A stretch of 7,610 nucleotides of DNA from Actinomycetota bacterium (GCA_009702645.1 WLHO01000031.1:1-7610); one strand, 5' to 3'. Shown: positions 1 to 6,981, counted from the first letter of the stretch. A program made the numbers and translations. The notes: a model not told the origin generated them from the letters alone.

Positions 1-437
1 AGCTGCTTGATTCGCGGAGTGTTTGCCTTTATCTTTTCAAACCTGTCCTGGTGCTCCTTGGTTTCAACAATTAGAGCAACAGCTTCTGAATCAGACAAAA
101 CCCATTCGATTTGGGCTGGGGCACTCGTTTCATAGATTGGCACCGACACTGCTCCTGCGAACCAGAGGGCGTAGTCAACCAAAGCCCACTCGTAGCGAGT
201 TCGGCTCATAAGCCCAACAGCATCACCAGGCTTTATACCGGCTGCGATGAATCCGCGTGCCAAATCTTGAACTTGTTCTAGGAATGCCTGGGCGCTGACA
301 TCGCGCCACACTCCAGGTGAGTCTTCAACACCGAAAAGCGGTATCGCTGGGGTTTTTTTCACGCGCTGGACTAAAAGGTCTGTGATGTTCTCATGGCTTG
401 GGGATTCAACCAGGCCTGGTAGCTCGTAGGATCTCAT
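1..437 (-). CDS. Long-chain fatty acyl-CoA ligase (AMP-binding family), N-terminal part
   Basis: Reading the minus strand from an ATG at 437-435 gives 145 codons without a stop up to the window edge, so the gene is cut and only the N-terminal part is present. The family activates fatty acids with ATP to acyl-adenylates and then to acyl-CoA. The visible part includes GDAVGLMSRTRYEW (about residues 72-85) followed by DYALWFAGAVSVPIYETS, the typical N-terminal core of the actinobacterial FadD15-type ligases (Rv2187 in M. tuberculosis). The ATP-binding P-loop and the C-terminal adenylation motifs lie outside the window. The start is supported by GGAG at 447-444, six bases upstream of the ATG. The gene is divergent from the glucokinase at 583. 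Family assignment is firm; chain-length preference cannot be judged. Confidence 0.9.
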   Translation of the reverse strand, partial: MRSYELPGLVESPSHENITDLLVQRVKKTPAIPLFGVEDSPGVWRDVSAQAFLEQVQDLARGFIAAGIKPGDAVGLMSRTRYEWALVDYALWFAGAVSVPIYETSAPAQIEWVLSDSEAVALIVETKEHQDRFEKIKANTPRIKQ

Positions 438-582
438 CTTTGACTCCGTTATCTCGAGATTTGCCACAACTATAGCCAAAAGCAACTGGCGAGGGGGACT
501 ATTGGACCCTTATAAATAGGGCTATTGGCTTGGTAAACTGGAGACTTAGCTTATTTCTGCAGATTCCTGATAGGGCCCCTTA
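438..582. promoter_or_regulatory. Divergent promoter region between acyl-CoA ligase and glucokinase
   Basis: These 145 bases separate two divergent genes and must hold both promoters. On the minus strand TATAGT at 474-469 is a good -10 candidate for the ligase, placed to give a leader of about 25 bases, but no convincing -35 accompanies it. On the plus strand TTGGCT (525-530) and TAGCTT (547-552), 16 bases apart, are a weak promoter candidate; TATAAA (511-516) and TAAACT with an upstream TGG (531-539) are alternatives. A direct repeat CTATTGG occurs at 499-505 and 522-528, flanking CCCT/AGGG half-sites (507-510 and 518-521), and could be an operator. The individual elements are low confidence; the regional role is likely. 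Confidence 0.5.
444..447 (-). promoter_or_regulatory. Ribosome binding site of the acyl-CoA ligase
   Basis: GGAG on the minus strand, six bases before the ATG at 437. It fixes the start of the partial ligase gene. Confidence 0.55.
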
Positions 583-1533
583 ATGCACGCGGTTGGTATT
601 GACATTGGTGGAACCAAAATCGCAGGCGCTTTAGTTGACGAAACCGGCAACATTCTCAAGGAACTTCGGGTTCCAAGTCCAATCGATGACTCAAATCAAA
701 TGATTGAGGCAATTGCATCGGTTATTGATCAACTGACAACCAATGAGAAAGTCGTTGGGGTTGGAGTCGCCGCCGCAGGGTTTCTAAGTCTGGATCGCGA
801 GATTATGTTTCACGCCCCAAACATCGCAGCTTGGCGAAATGAGCCTTTGAAATCGCGAATCGAGAGTAAAACCAGCTTCCCAGTGCTTCTTGAAAATGAC
901 GCCAACGCTGCTGGCTGGGCCGAGTTTCGATTCGGGGCTGGCAAGGATGTCCAGAGCATGATCATGCTAACTATCGGAACCGGTGTTGGCGGAGCGATCA
1001 TCTCTGAAGGAAGACTTCTCAAAGGAGGCTTCGGAATCGGCGCAGAGCTAGGGCACGTGATTTCAGTTCCAGAAGGAAGAGTTTGCGGTTGTGGGCTCAA
1101 AGGTTGCCTGGAAACCTACGCATCCGGTACAGCACTATTGCACGCTGCCCGAGCACTTGCCGCATCCGGGGATGCAAAAGGACAAAGGCTCGCTGAGCTA
1201 GCAGCTGCCGAGGGTGAGCTAAGTGGCGAGATGGTCTACCAGGCGATCATGGAAAATGATGCCGGGGCCAACGAGCTAATTGTCGAGGTTGGGCAATACC
1301 TTGGTAGGGCAATCGGGTCAGTGTTTGTGCCGGTGCTAGATCCGGAAATTGCAGTTATTGGCGGGGGAGTCAGCGCCGTAGGAGAGAAGCTAATGAACCC
1401 AATTCGGGATGCTTTCGAGAAAACTCTTCCGGCCAAGGGTTTTCGCCCAGAACTCAAGGTTGTCAAGGCTAGTTTCTTGAACCAAGCGGGCCTGATTGGT
1501 GCTGCCGATCTAGCCAACCAAGCCTTCGCCTAG
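583..1533 (+). CDS. ROK-family glucokinase
   Basis: A 316-residue cytoplasmic sugar kinase, normal length for the family, which phosphorylates glucose to glucose 6-phosphate. The N-terminal phosphate-binding motif DIGGTK is at residues 7-12. The sugar-binding and catalytic segment ENDANAA is at 104-110, with D106 as the expected catalytic base. GTGVGG (132-137) is the second phosphate loop. The ROK zinc site is complete: H158 in ELGH, then C168, C170 and C175 in CGCGLKGCLE. These features match the actinobacterial GlkA/Bacillus GlcK group better than ROK repressors, since there is no N-terminal helix-turn-helix. AGGG at 572-575, seven bases before the ATG, is a modest ribosome binding site. 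It is the first gene of a plus-strand run that continues into the acyltransferase and DAHP synthase. In Streptomyces the related GlkA also takes part in carbon catabolite repression; whether that holds here is unknown. The phosphoryl donor (ATP or polyphosphate) cannot be decided from sequence alone. Confidence 0.92.
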   Translation: MHAVGIDIGGTKIAGALVDETGNILKELRVPSPIDDSNQMIEAIASVIDQLTTNEKVVGVGVAAAGFLSLDREIMFHAPNIAAWRNEPLKSRIESKTSFPVLLENDANAAGWAEFRFGAGKDVQSMIMLTIGTGVGGAIISEGRLLKGGFGIGAELGHVISVPEGRVCGCGLKGCLETYASGTALLHAARALAASGDAKGQRLAELAAAEGELSGEMVYQAIMENDAGANELIVEVGQYLGRAIGSVFVPVLDPEIAVIGGGVSAVGEKLMNPIRDAFEKTLPAKGFRPELKVVKASFLNQAGLIGAADLANQAFA

Positions 1534-1548
1534 GGCAACTAACTAAAC

Positions 1549-1564
1549 TAGGTGTTTTCACCTA
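1549..1564 (+). repeat. Perfect 16-base inverted repeat between glucokinase and acyltransferase
   Basis: TAGGTG-TTTT-CACCTA forms a 6-base-pair stem with a TTTT loop. It lies 15 bases after the glucokinase stop and 7 bases before the strong ribosome binding site of the acyltransferase. It has no trailing T-run, so it is not a standard intrinsic terminator. It could be an mRNA-stabilising or processing hairpin, or a small operator. The palindrome is seen; its function is not established. Confidence 0.4.
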
Positions 1565-1571
1565 TCTACTG

Positions 1572-1579
1572 AAGGAGGG
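1572..1579 (+). promoter_or_regulatory. Strong ribosome binding site of the acyltransferase
   Basis: AAGGAGGG, a near-perfect anti-16S match, lies 4-5 bases before the ATG at 1584. It is the clearest Shine-Dalgarno sequence in the window and fixes that start. Confidence 0.8.
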
Positions 1580-1583
1580 TTTC

Positions 1584-2273
1584 ATGACGTACTTCATTCT
1601 GAAGACATTCGTGCTTGGCCCTCTGCTGCGCTTTATCTTTAGACCCTGGGTTCGCGGAGTTGAGAACGTGCCATCTAGTGGAGCTGCCATTTTGGCCAGC
1701 AACCACCTTTCTTTCTCAGATTCAATCTTTTTGCCACTCCAGTGCCCAAGGCCGGTTGTATTTCTTGCCAAGAGTGAATACTTCACAGGCAAGGGAATCA
1801 AGGGCTGGTTAGTTAAGTGGTTCTTCAAATCAACCGGACAGCTTCCAATCGACCGCTCAGGGGGAAAGGCTTCAGAAGCAGCCTTGAATACCGGACTGGG
1901 TGTTTTGGAGCAGGGTCAGCTTTTGGGAATCTACCCAGAAGGAACCAGATCACCTGATGGCAGGCTCTACCGTGGACGCACTGGAATCGCTCGCATGGTT
2001 TTGGAAGCCAAGGTGCCTGTTATCCCGGTTGCGATGATTGACACCGAAAAGGTTCAGCCCATCGGAACCAGACTGCCCAGGGTTCGCCGCGTTGGAATTG
2101 TCTATGGAAAGCCATTGGATTTTTCGAGGTTTGATGGGATGGAAGGAGACCGCATTGTTTTGCGTGCGGTAACCGACGAGATTATGTATGAGCTCAAGAA
2201 AATTAGCGGCCAGGAGTACGTTGACCAGTACGCCTCAACAGTGAAGGAAAAGCGGGCTGCGCTCGCTAGGTAG
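1584..2273 (+). CDS. 1-acyl-sn-glycerol-3-phosphate acyltransferase (PlsC family)
   Basis: A 229-residue acyltransferase expected to transfer an acyl chain to lysophosphatidic acid, giving phosphatidic acid at the cytoplasmic membrane. The catalytic HX4D box is NHLSFSD with H41 and D46. The glycerophosphate-binding motif is YPEGTRS with E119, G120, T121 and R122. A third block, VPVIPVAMI (144-152), matches motif IV of the family. The hydrophobic N-terminus (about 2-19) may anchor it to the membrane. The start is set by the excellent ribosome binding site at 1572-1579. It sits 50 bases after the glucokinase and 6 bases before the DAHP synthase, so it is very likely co-transcribed with the latter. 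Its mycobacterial counterpart by position is Rv2182c. The acyl acceptor is inferred from family; some members act on other lyso-lipids. Confidence 0.9.
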   Translation: MTYFILKTFVLGPLLRFIFRPWVRGVENVPSSGAAILASNHLSFSDSIFLPLQCPRPVVFLAKSEYFTGKGIKGWLVKWFFKSTGQLPIDRSGGKASEAALNTGLGVLEQGQLLGIYPEGTRSPDGRLYRGRTGIARMVLEAKVPVIPVAMIDTEKVQPIGTRLPRVRRVGIVYGKPLDFSRFDGMEGDRIVLRAVTDEIMYELKKISGQEYVDQYASTVKEKRAALAR

Positions 2274-2279
2274 AACAAT

Positions 2280-3641
2280 ATGATCGAACCAAACATTCAA
2301 GCTGACCCTGCCGTACTCAAGGGCTTAGATAACTACCGAAACCTGCCCGCTGCTCAGCAACCAACCTGGACCGATGAGGCCAAACTTCAAGCTGCCCGTG
2401 AAGAGCTTGCTGTATTGCCACCGCTAGTTTTTGCCGGTGAAGTAGACACCCTTCGCTCAAGGCTTGCAGCTGCTGCTGACGGAAAAGCATTCCTACTTCA
2501 GGGCGGAGACTGCGCTGAAACTTTCGCGGATGCAACTGCCGATCGAATCAGAAACCGAGTCAAGACAATTCTTCAGATGGCCGTTGTTTTGATGTACGGC
2601 GCGTCAATGCCGGTGGTAAAGATGGGTCGCATGGCAGGACAGTTTGCCAAGCCTCGTTCCTCCGATACTGAAACTCGTGGCGACCAAACACTACCTGCCT
2701 ACCGAGGTGATGCTGTAAATGGATACGATTTCACTCCAGAATCTCGGGCAACTGATCCAAACCGTATGGTGCGCGCGTACCACACCTCAGCCTCGACACT
2801 GAATCTGATTAGAGCCTTTACAACAGGTGGCTTCGCCGATCTTCGCTCAGTGCACGACTGGAACAAGGGCTTCACAGATAACCCAGCCAACGTGCGCTAC
2901 GAACAGTTGGCAGCAGAAATTGACCGAGCCATTAGATTCATGGATGCTTGCGGCGCAGACTTTGACGCGTTGAAAGCAACTGAGTTTTACGTATCTCACG
3001 AGGCATTGCTATTTGATTACGAGAGACCGATGACTCGTATTGATTCTCGAACTGGAAACCCGTACGCCACCAGTGGCCACTTCCTATGGGTGGGAGAGCG
3101 CACCAGGCAACTGGATGGAGCTCACGTTGACTACATGTCACGAATTAGAAACCCAATCGGGGTAAAGCTTGGTCCAAGCACCGAAGTTTCAGATGTCATG
3201 GCCCTAATTGAAAAGCTCGACCCGAACCGCGAACCGGGAAGGTTGACCTTCATCACTCGCATGGGAGCAAGCCAAATTCGCGAAAAGCTTCCAAAGCTTG
3301 TTGAAGCAGTCAAGGCAAGTGATGCGAAGCCGCTTTGGATCACTGACCCGATGCACGGCAATGGAATCACAACCAAAAACGGTTACAAGTCAAGAAGATT
3401 CGACGACGTAATGGATGAGGTCGCAGGCTTTTTCGAGGTGCACCGCGCTGCTGGAACTTTCCCTGGAGGAATCCACATCGAACTAACGGGCGACGACGTT
3501 GCCGAGTGTCTTGGTGGATCAGAGATGATCGATGAGAAAACCCTGGAGTCTCGCTACGAATCACTATGCGATCCAAGACTAAATCACATGCAGTCTTTAG
3601 AGCTTGCCTTCTTGGTTTCGGAAGCTCTGGCTAAGCGCTAG
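2280..3641 (+). CDS. aroG: Class II 3-deoxy-7-phosphoheptulonate (DAHP) synthase
   Basis: A 453-residue cytoplasmic enzyme that condenses phosphoenolpyruvate with erythrose 4-phosphate in the first step of the shikimate pathway. The plant/actinobacterial class II motifs are all present: GGDCAE (75-80), GRMAGQFAKPRS (116-127), RGDAVNGYDF (142-151), GERTRQLDGAH (272-282), GVKLGP (294-299), DPMHGN (356-361), GIHIELTGDDVAECLGG (397-413) and CDPRLN (430-435). By alignment from memory to the M. tuberculosis enzyme, the metal ligands are C78, H359, E401 and D431, and the PEP-binding residues include R117, R274, K296 and R327; none is missing. The N-terminal extension (about 1-60), which in the mycobacterial enzyme contributes to assembly, aromatic feedback control and chorismate mutase binding, is present. 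The start lies 6 bases after the acyltransferase stop with only a weak TAGG nearby, so translation may be coupled. The TAG stop overlaps that of the convergent kinase gene. Symbol by analogy to Rv2178c. Confidence 0.95.
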   Translation: MIEPNIQADPAVLKGLDNYRNLPAAQQPTWTDEAKLQAAREELAVLPPLVFAGEVDTLRSRLAAAADGKAFLLQGGDCAETFADATADRIRNRVKTILQMAVVLMYGASMPVVKMGRMAGQFAKPRSSDTETRGDQTLPAYRGDAVNGYDFTPESRATDPNRMVRAYHTSASTLNLIRAFTTGGFADLRSVHDWNKGFTDNPANVRYEQLAAEIDRAIRFMDACGADFDALKATEFYVSHEALLFDYERPMTRIDSRTGNPYATSGHFLWVGERTRQLDGAHVDYMSRIRNPIGVKLGPSTEVSDVMALIEKLDPNREPGRLTFITRMGASQIREKLPKLVEAVKASDAKPLWITDPMHGNGITTKNGYKSRRFDDVMDEVAGFFEVHRAAGTFPGGIHIELTGDDVAECLGGSEMIDEKTLESRYESLCDPRLNHMQSLELAFLVSEALAKR

Positions 3642-3643
3642 CG
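3636..3643. other. Convergent stop-codon overlap in an 8-base palindrome
   Basis: The DAHP synthase TAG (3639-3641, plus) and the kinase TAG (3640-3638, minus) share the tetranucleotide CTAG, centred in the palindrome CGCTAGCG. The two coding regions therefore overlap tail to tail by 4 bases, with no intergenic space for terminators. Confidence 0.9.
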
Positions 3644-5500
3644 AGAAATAATAGTCACGCTGTCGCCGACTCTTATCTCAGATCCGGCTTCAGGAGTTTG
3701 ACGCTTTACCTTGGCTATTCCAAAATTGCTCGAGAGTTGATTGGTGTCAACAACAACCAAAAGACCAAGATTTTCAAGCAGAGTCTTTGCAGCAGCGATG
3801 GTTTCACCAACGGTGTTTGGCATGATCACAATCTCGGGTCCTTTGGAAATTTCCAGAACAGCTTTGCCATTTTCTGGAAGCGGATCTTCAGCCAGTACTA
3901 ATCCCACCGCTTGACCCTGCGGAATCTGGTTGTTGAAAACCTCGACTTCTTCGATTTCGATTGCAACTTGTGCAAGAAGGGCTCTTGCTTGCTCAGCCTC
4001 TAGCCCAGCAACTTCAGGTAAGGGCCCAAGGCTGATACGAACATCCAGCACACTTCCTTGGTTCAAGATCGTTCCAGCCGGCGCGGATAGCCCAAGTACC
4101 TGGCCTGCAGTGGCATCGCCAAAGAAGTTCTTACTTGATCCGACCACAAATCCCGAGTCAGTCAAAAGCTTCTTGGCTTCCTCAGCGCTTAGCCCGGAAA
4201 CTTCTGGAACCCGAAGCTGTTTTGGTCCAAGAGAGATAAAGACCTTGACGACGGAGTTTTTGAAAATCCTAGATCCAGCAGCGGGATCTGTTCTGCTGAC
4301 AAATCCTTCAGGAACAGAGCCGCTGTTTTCTTGATCTTGCTCAATAACCACACCCAAAGGCTCAAGTGCTTCAATGGCTTGCTCGATAGATCTTCCAGTT
4401 AGATCTGGAATGGCGGCAAGGCCTCCAGGGCCAGAAGAAAACCACCAGCCCGAACCTGCTCCACCAAAAAGGGCAAGAACTGTAAACACGCTTAGCCAGA
4501 ATCTGGAGCGCTTGTTGGATTTTTCCAACTTGGTGGCGATTCCAGATGATGATGCGAAATCTTCTATGTTTGCAACATCTAAAACCTCGGTGGCACCAGC
4601 TGGTGCCACAAATTCCTGGCTTAGGTTGATGCGGGCAGTTTTATCTATCTGGGAAAGCGTGGTAGTTAGCCCACGGGATAGATCTGCTCGGGCACGTGCG
4701 ATAACCGGAAGCAGTGCAACTGCCGAAGCCGGACGGTCACTTGGATTTCTTGCTGTTGACCAGAGCACAATCTCATCAAGTAGTTCTGGAATACCTGGCT
4801 TGATCGAAGATGGAGCCGGAATGTTTTCATTGGCGTGTTGGTAGGCAACCTGAACAGCTTGCTCGCCCTGGTAAGGCTGTTTGCCGGTTAGCATCTCGAA
4901 GATCATTACCCCTAGCGAGTAAATGTCACTTCGAGCATCGGCTTGTCCTCGAAGAACCAACTCAGGGGAGAGGTAGGCGACGGTTCCAACAATAGATCCG
5001 GTTTGCGTGTGTTCAGAGATTTCTCGAGCCAGGCCAAAATCACCCAGCTTAACTTTTCCGCCATCAGATAAGAAGACGTTCTCCGGCTTTAGGTCGCGGT
5101 GCAAGATTCCGGCGGAGTGCGCAGCAGCTAGTGCCTCGGTTAGTGGCTCGATAATCTCCAGGGCCTTGTTCGAATCCAATGCACCAAAATCATTCATGGC
5201 ATCGCGCAGGGTGATTCCTGGCACGTACTCCATGACCAAGAAGATAACCTCGCCGTCTGCTCCCTGGTCAAAAACGTTCACCAGGTTCGGGTGAGAAAGC
5301 TGTGCAGCCATCTTGGCTTCTCTTTGGAACTTGTCGACAAAGGACTTATCTTTAGCCAGGTGGGGATGGATAACCTTCAGTGCAACCTTTCGCTCTAGGA
5401 CTTGATCGTTAGCTAGATACACACTGGCCATGCCACCGGATGCCACCAGGGAAATAACCAGGTAGCGATTTGCGATTAACTGCCCGGAAAGATTAGCCAT
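3638..5500 (-). CDS. pknL: Transmembrane PASTA-domain Ser/Thr protein kinase, PknL type
   Basis: A 620-residue Hanks-type kinase, numbered from the ATG at 5500. The kinase domain spans about 10-265: glycine loop VASGGMASVY (19-28), ATP lysine K42 in VALKV, helix-C glutamate E61, HRDLKPEN (134-141) with catalytic D136, DFG (154-156), activation-loop T165, T167 and T173, and GTVAYLSPE (172-180). A juxtamembrane linker follows, then a transmembrane helix at about 333-353 after the basic KSNKRSR. Outside the cell are four PASTA repeats at about 362-425, 428-492, 494-554 and 556-620, the last ending the protein. PASTA repeats in related kinases bind muropeptides or lipid II. By position the orthologue is PknL (Rv2176), which in M. 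tuberculosis lacks PASTA repeats, while the Corynebacterium form has them. The start is uncertain: the ATG overlaps the upstream stop by 8 bases (ATGGCTAA) without a good ribosome binding site, whereas an in-frame TTG at 5527 has GGAG five bases upstream and would add 9 residues. The first and last glycines of the glycine loop are alanines (A20, A25). Confidence 0.93.
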   Translation of the reverse strand: MANLSGQLIANRYLVISLVASGGMASVYLANDQVLERKVALKVIHPHLAKDKSFVDKFQREAKMAAQLSHPNLVNVFDQGADGEVIFLVMEYVPGITLRDAMNDFGALDSNKALEIIEPLTEALAAAHSAGILHRDLKPENVFLSDGGKVKLGDFGLAREISEHTQTGSIVGTVAYLSPELVLRGQADARSDIYSLGVMIFEMLTGKQPYQGEQAVQVAYQHANENIPAPSSIKPGIPELLDEIVLWSTARNPSDRPASAVALLPVIARARADLSRGLTTTLSQIDKTARINLSQEFVAPAGATEVLDVANIEDFASSSGIATKLEKSNKRSRFWLSVFTVLALFGGAGSGWWFSSGPGGLAAIPDLTGRSIEQAIEALEPLGVVIEQDQENSGSVPEGFVSRTDPAAGSRIFKNSVVKVFISLGPKQLRVPEVSGLSAEEAKKLLTDSGFVVGSSKNFFGDATAGQVLGLSAPAGTILNQGSVLDVRISLGPLPEVAGLEAEQARALLAQVAIEIEEVEVFNNQIPQGQAVGLVLAEDPLPENGKAVLEISKGPEIVIMPNTVGETIAAAKTLLENLGLLVVVDTNQLSSNFGIAKVKRQTPEAGSEIRVGDSVTIISR

Positions 5501-6911
5501 TTTGGTTTTCGGATTCGATTTGATCAAACCAACTCCAGGCTGACAGCTCCCATTTTTGGTAGGCGTCTGGGAAGGCTGAAATCTGAACTGCCTGAGCGGC
5601 TTTGGCCAGGGTCATAGTTGACCAGTTTCTGATATCTAACAACCCGCGAATCTTCCCAGCGTTTGGTCCTCTAGGTCCTCCATAAAAAGCTCTCGACGAA
5701 TAGACCGGATCCATGATCTCGGCGATTGTTCCCCAACCCTGGGAGGTTCTTTGCTGGAATAAGCCAACTGAATCGCGATCTCCGTAGTCAATGTTCTTCA
5801 GGCTAGATTCCTGCATTGCCGTTGCTAAGGCAATCACAATTCCATAATCACTGACGCCAAGTTGCTTTCCAACTCGGTGGATGACTTCCGCATTTTGTCT
5901 CATCTCCGCGGTCAGTTTTGTCAAAGAGGGGCAGTTTTTGATTTCGTGAACTCCTGGAATGGTGAGTCTTTGCCCAACGTATATGGTGCTGGACCAACTC
6001 AGTGAATTGGAGCTTAGAACTGACTGAGTAGTGACCCCGTAGACAGCAGCAATTCGACTGATTGTCTCGCCGGGCTTAACAGTGTGAAAGCCATGAATAG
6101 TGCAGGCTCCGGTTGGACGCATTGGGTCAACGTTAGAAACTTCATCGCTTAGAGTACTTGCCGACGGAGTCGGGGTAGGCGCTTTACGCACAGGTGCTTT
6201 AGCAACTGCTGCAGTTGGCTTTAGGGAAAGAACTTGACCTACGTAGATGATTGATGATCTAGACAGTCCGTTGTATTCGCGCAAAGCGCTCAAACTTAGG
6301 GAAAACTTCTTAGCTACTAACTCAAGCGAATCCCCGGCCATCACCTGATAGCTATCTGGCGCATTTACCGTCGGCTGCGAAGCAGGTAAAACCTTGGCTA
6401 CCCGCAGCACCTGTCCTGGATAAATCAAAGTCGATGAATTGATTCTGTTTATTGCAGTTAGCTCTCCAAGAGTTAGGCCGTGGCGACCGGCAATAGCCGA
6501 AAGGGTATCTCCAGGTTTTACTCGATAGCTTTCAACGGAAGTATCAGGTGTCTTGGTTCCGGAGAGCTTTAGTACCTGTCCTACCCGAATTAGAGATTTT
6601 GGCCCCAGGCTATTTAGTTTTGCAATTGAAGTTACAGAAAGCCCAAATCGCTTTGCAATCTGAGTGACCGTATCTCCAGATTTGACCCGGTAGGTGGTGG
6701 GCCTGGTGGCCGGAGCAACTGTTGGAATCGCTGCCGTGACTTCTTGGGTAGGAGCTGGAGCTACCTGGGAGGCGGCATCTGAAGTTTTTTGAACCTCTGA
6801 GGTTTCAGTAGCGGTCGCCGGAAGATCGGCAAAAACCGGAGAGGCGGCTGCCAGTGGTACGGATAAGAAAGCCAACTTCTTTGGCAGGCTTGACTTATCG
6901 CTTCGGTCCAT
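5493..6911 (-). CDS. Secreted four-LysM protein with lysozyme-like C-terminal domain
   Basis: A 472-residue protein, numbered from the ATG at 6911. A basic stretch ending in KK is followed by a hydrophobic segment (about 15-28) and VFA, a probable signal peptide cleaved near residue 29. An Ala/Thr/Pro-rich linker leads to four LysM repeats at about 73-117, 128-171, 187-231 and 275-319, each with the YxVxxGD/ET start and the YxGQxL-type end; these bind the glycan strands of peptidoglycan. A Pro/Ala/Lys linker separates repeats 3 and 4. The C-terminal region (about 331-464) has the lysozyme/transglycosylase-like pattern ATAMQESSL...YGDRDSVGLFQQR...GWGT...DPVY, with E368 the likely catalytic acid if it is active. 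C269 and C327 could form a disulfide around repeat 4. In-frame TTG (6923) and GTG (6917, with GAAG seven bases upstream) are alternative starts; an in-frame TGA at 6929-6927 bars anything longer. It overlaps the kinase gene and should share its mRNA. Lytic activity is inferred; a binding-only role is possible. Confidence 0.88.
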   Translation of the reverse strand: MDRSDKSSLPKKLAFLSVPLAAASPVFADLPATATETSEVQKTSDAASQVAPAPTQEVTAAIPTVAPATRPTTYRVKSGDTVTQIAKRFGLSVTSIAKLNSLGPKSLIRVGQVLKLSGTKTPDTSVESYRVKPGDTLSAIAGRHGLTLGELTAINRINSSTLIYPGQVLRVAKVLPASQPTVNAPDSYQVMAGDSLELVAKKFSLSLSALREYNGLSRSSIIYVGQVLSLKPTAAVAKAPVRKAPTPTPSASTLSDEVSNVDPMRPTGACTIHGFHTVKPGETISRIAAVYGVTTQSVLSSNSLSWSSTIYVGQRLTIPGVHEIKNCPSLTKLTAEMRQNAEVIHRVGKQLGVSDYGIVIALATAMQESSLKNIDYGDRDSVGLFQQRTSQGWGTIAEIMDPVYSSRAFYGGPRGPNAGKIRGLLDIRNWSTMTLAKAAQAVQISAFPDAYQKWELSAWSWFDQIESENQNG

Positions 6912-6923
6912 GGGCACATTCAA

Positions 6924-6981
6924 GCTTCACACAGCCCAATCGGTTATTCCCTGAACCCCGCGGGTGTGGCAGGCTTAGAGG
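6924..6981. promoter_or_regulatory. Short divergent promoter region between LysM gene and Rv2175c-like gene
   Basis: About 58 bases (70 if the LysM gene starts at its ATG) must serve both divergent transcripts. I see no good -35/-10 pair on either strand. The palindrome CCCGCGGG at 6957-6964, near the middle, is a candidate operator, possibly for the DNA-binding protein encoded next to it; this is speculative. TAGAGG (6976-6981) abuts the GTG start at 6982 with no spacer, so it cannot act as a normal ribosome binding site. Confidence 0.4.

Noticed and set aside
23..211. Plus-strand 62-codon open frame at the left edge
   Set aside because: It is antisense to the conserved acyl-CoA ligase N-terminus and has no recognisable domain.
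810..1517. Minus-strand open frames opposite the glucokinase gene
   Set aside because: The plus-strand frame carries every ROK motif; the minus frames are shadows rich in Pro and Ser.
3599..3628. AGAGCTT/AAGCTCT inverted repeat near the end of the DAHP synthase gene as a terminator
   Set aside because: The 7-base stem has a 16-base loop and no T-run on either strand, and both arms are coding sequence; mentioned only as context.
3930..4844. Two long plus-strand open frames (3930-4334 and 4374-4844) opposite the kinase gene
   Set aside because: They lie antisense to well-conserved PASTA and kinase-linker codons, show low-complexity Ser/Ala/Thr-rich translations with no family resemblance, and lack ribosome binding sites. 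They are antisense shadows.
5493..6911. Repeated DNA in the LysM gene as a possible mobile or tandem repeat
   Set aside because: The similarity is at protein level between diverged LysM domains; the nucleotide copies differ widely, so this is old domain duplication.
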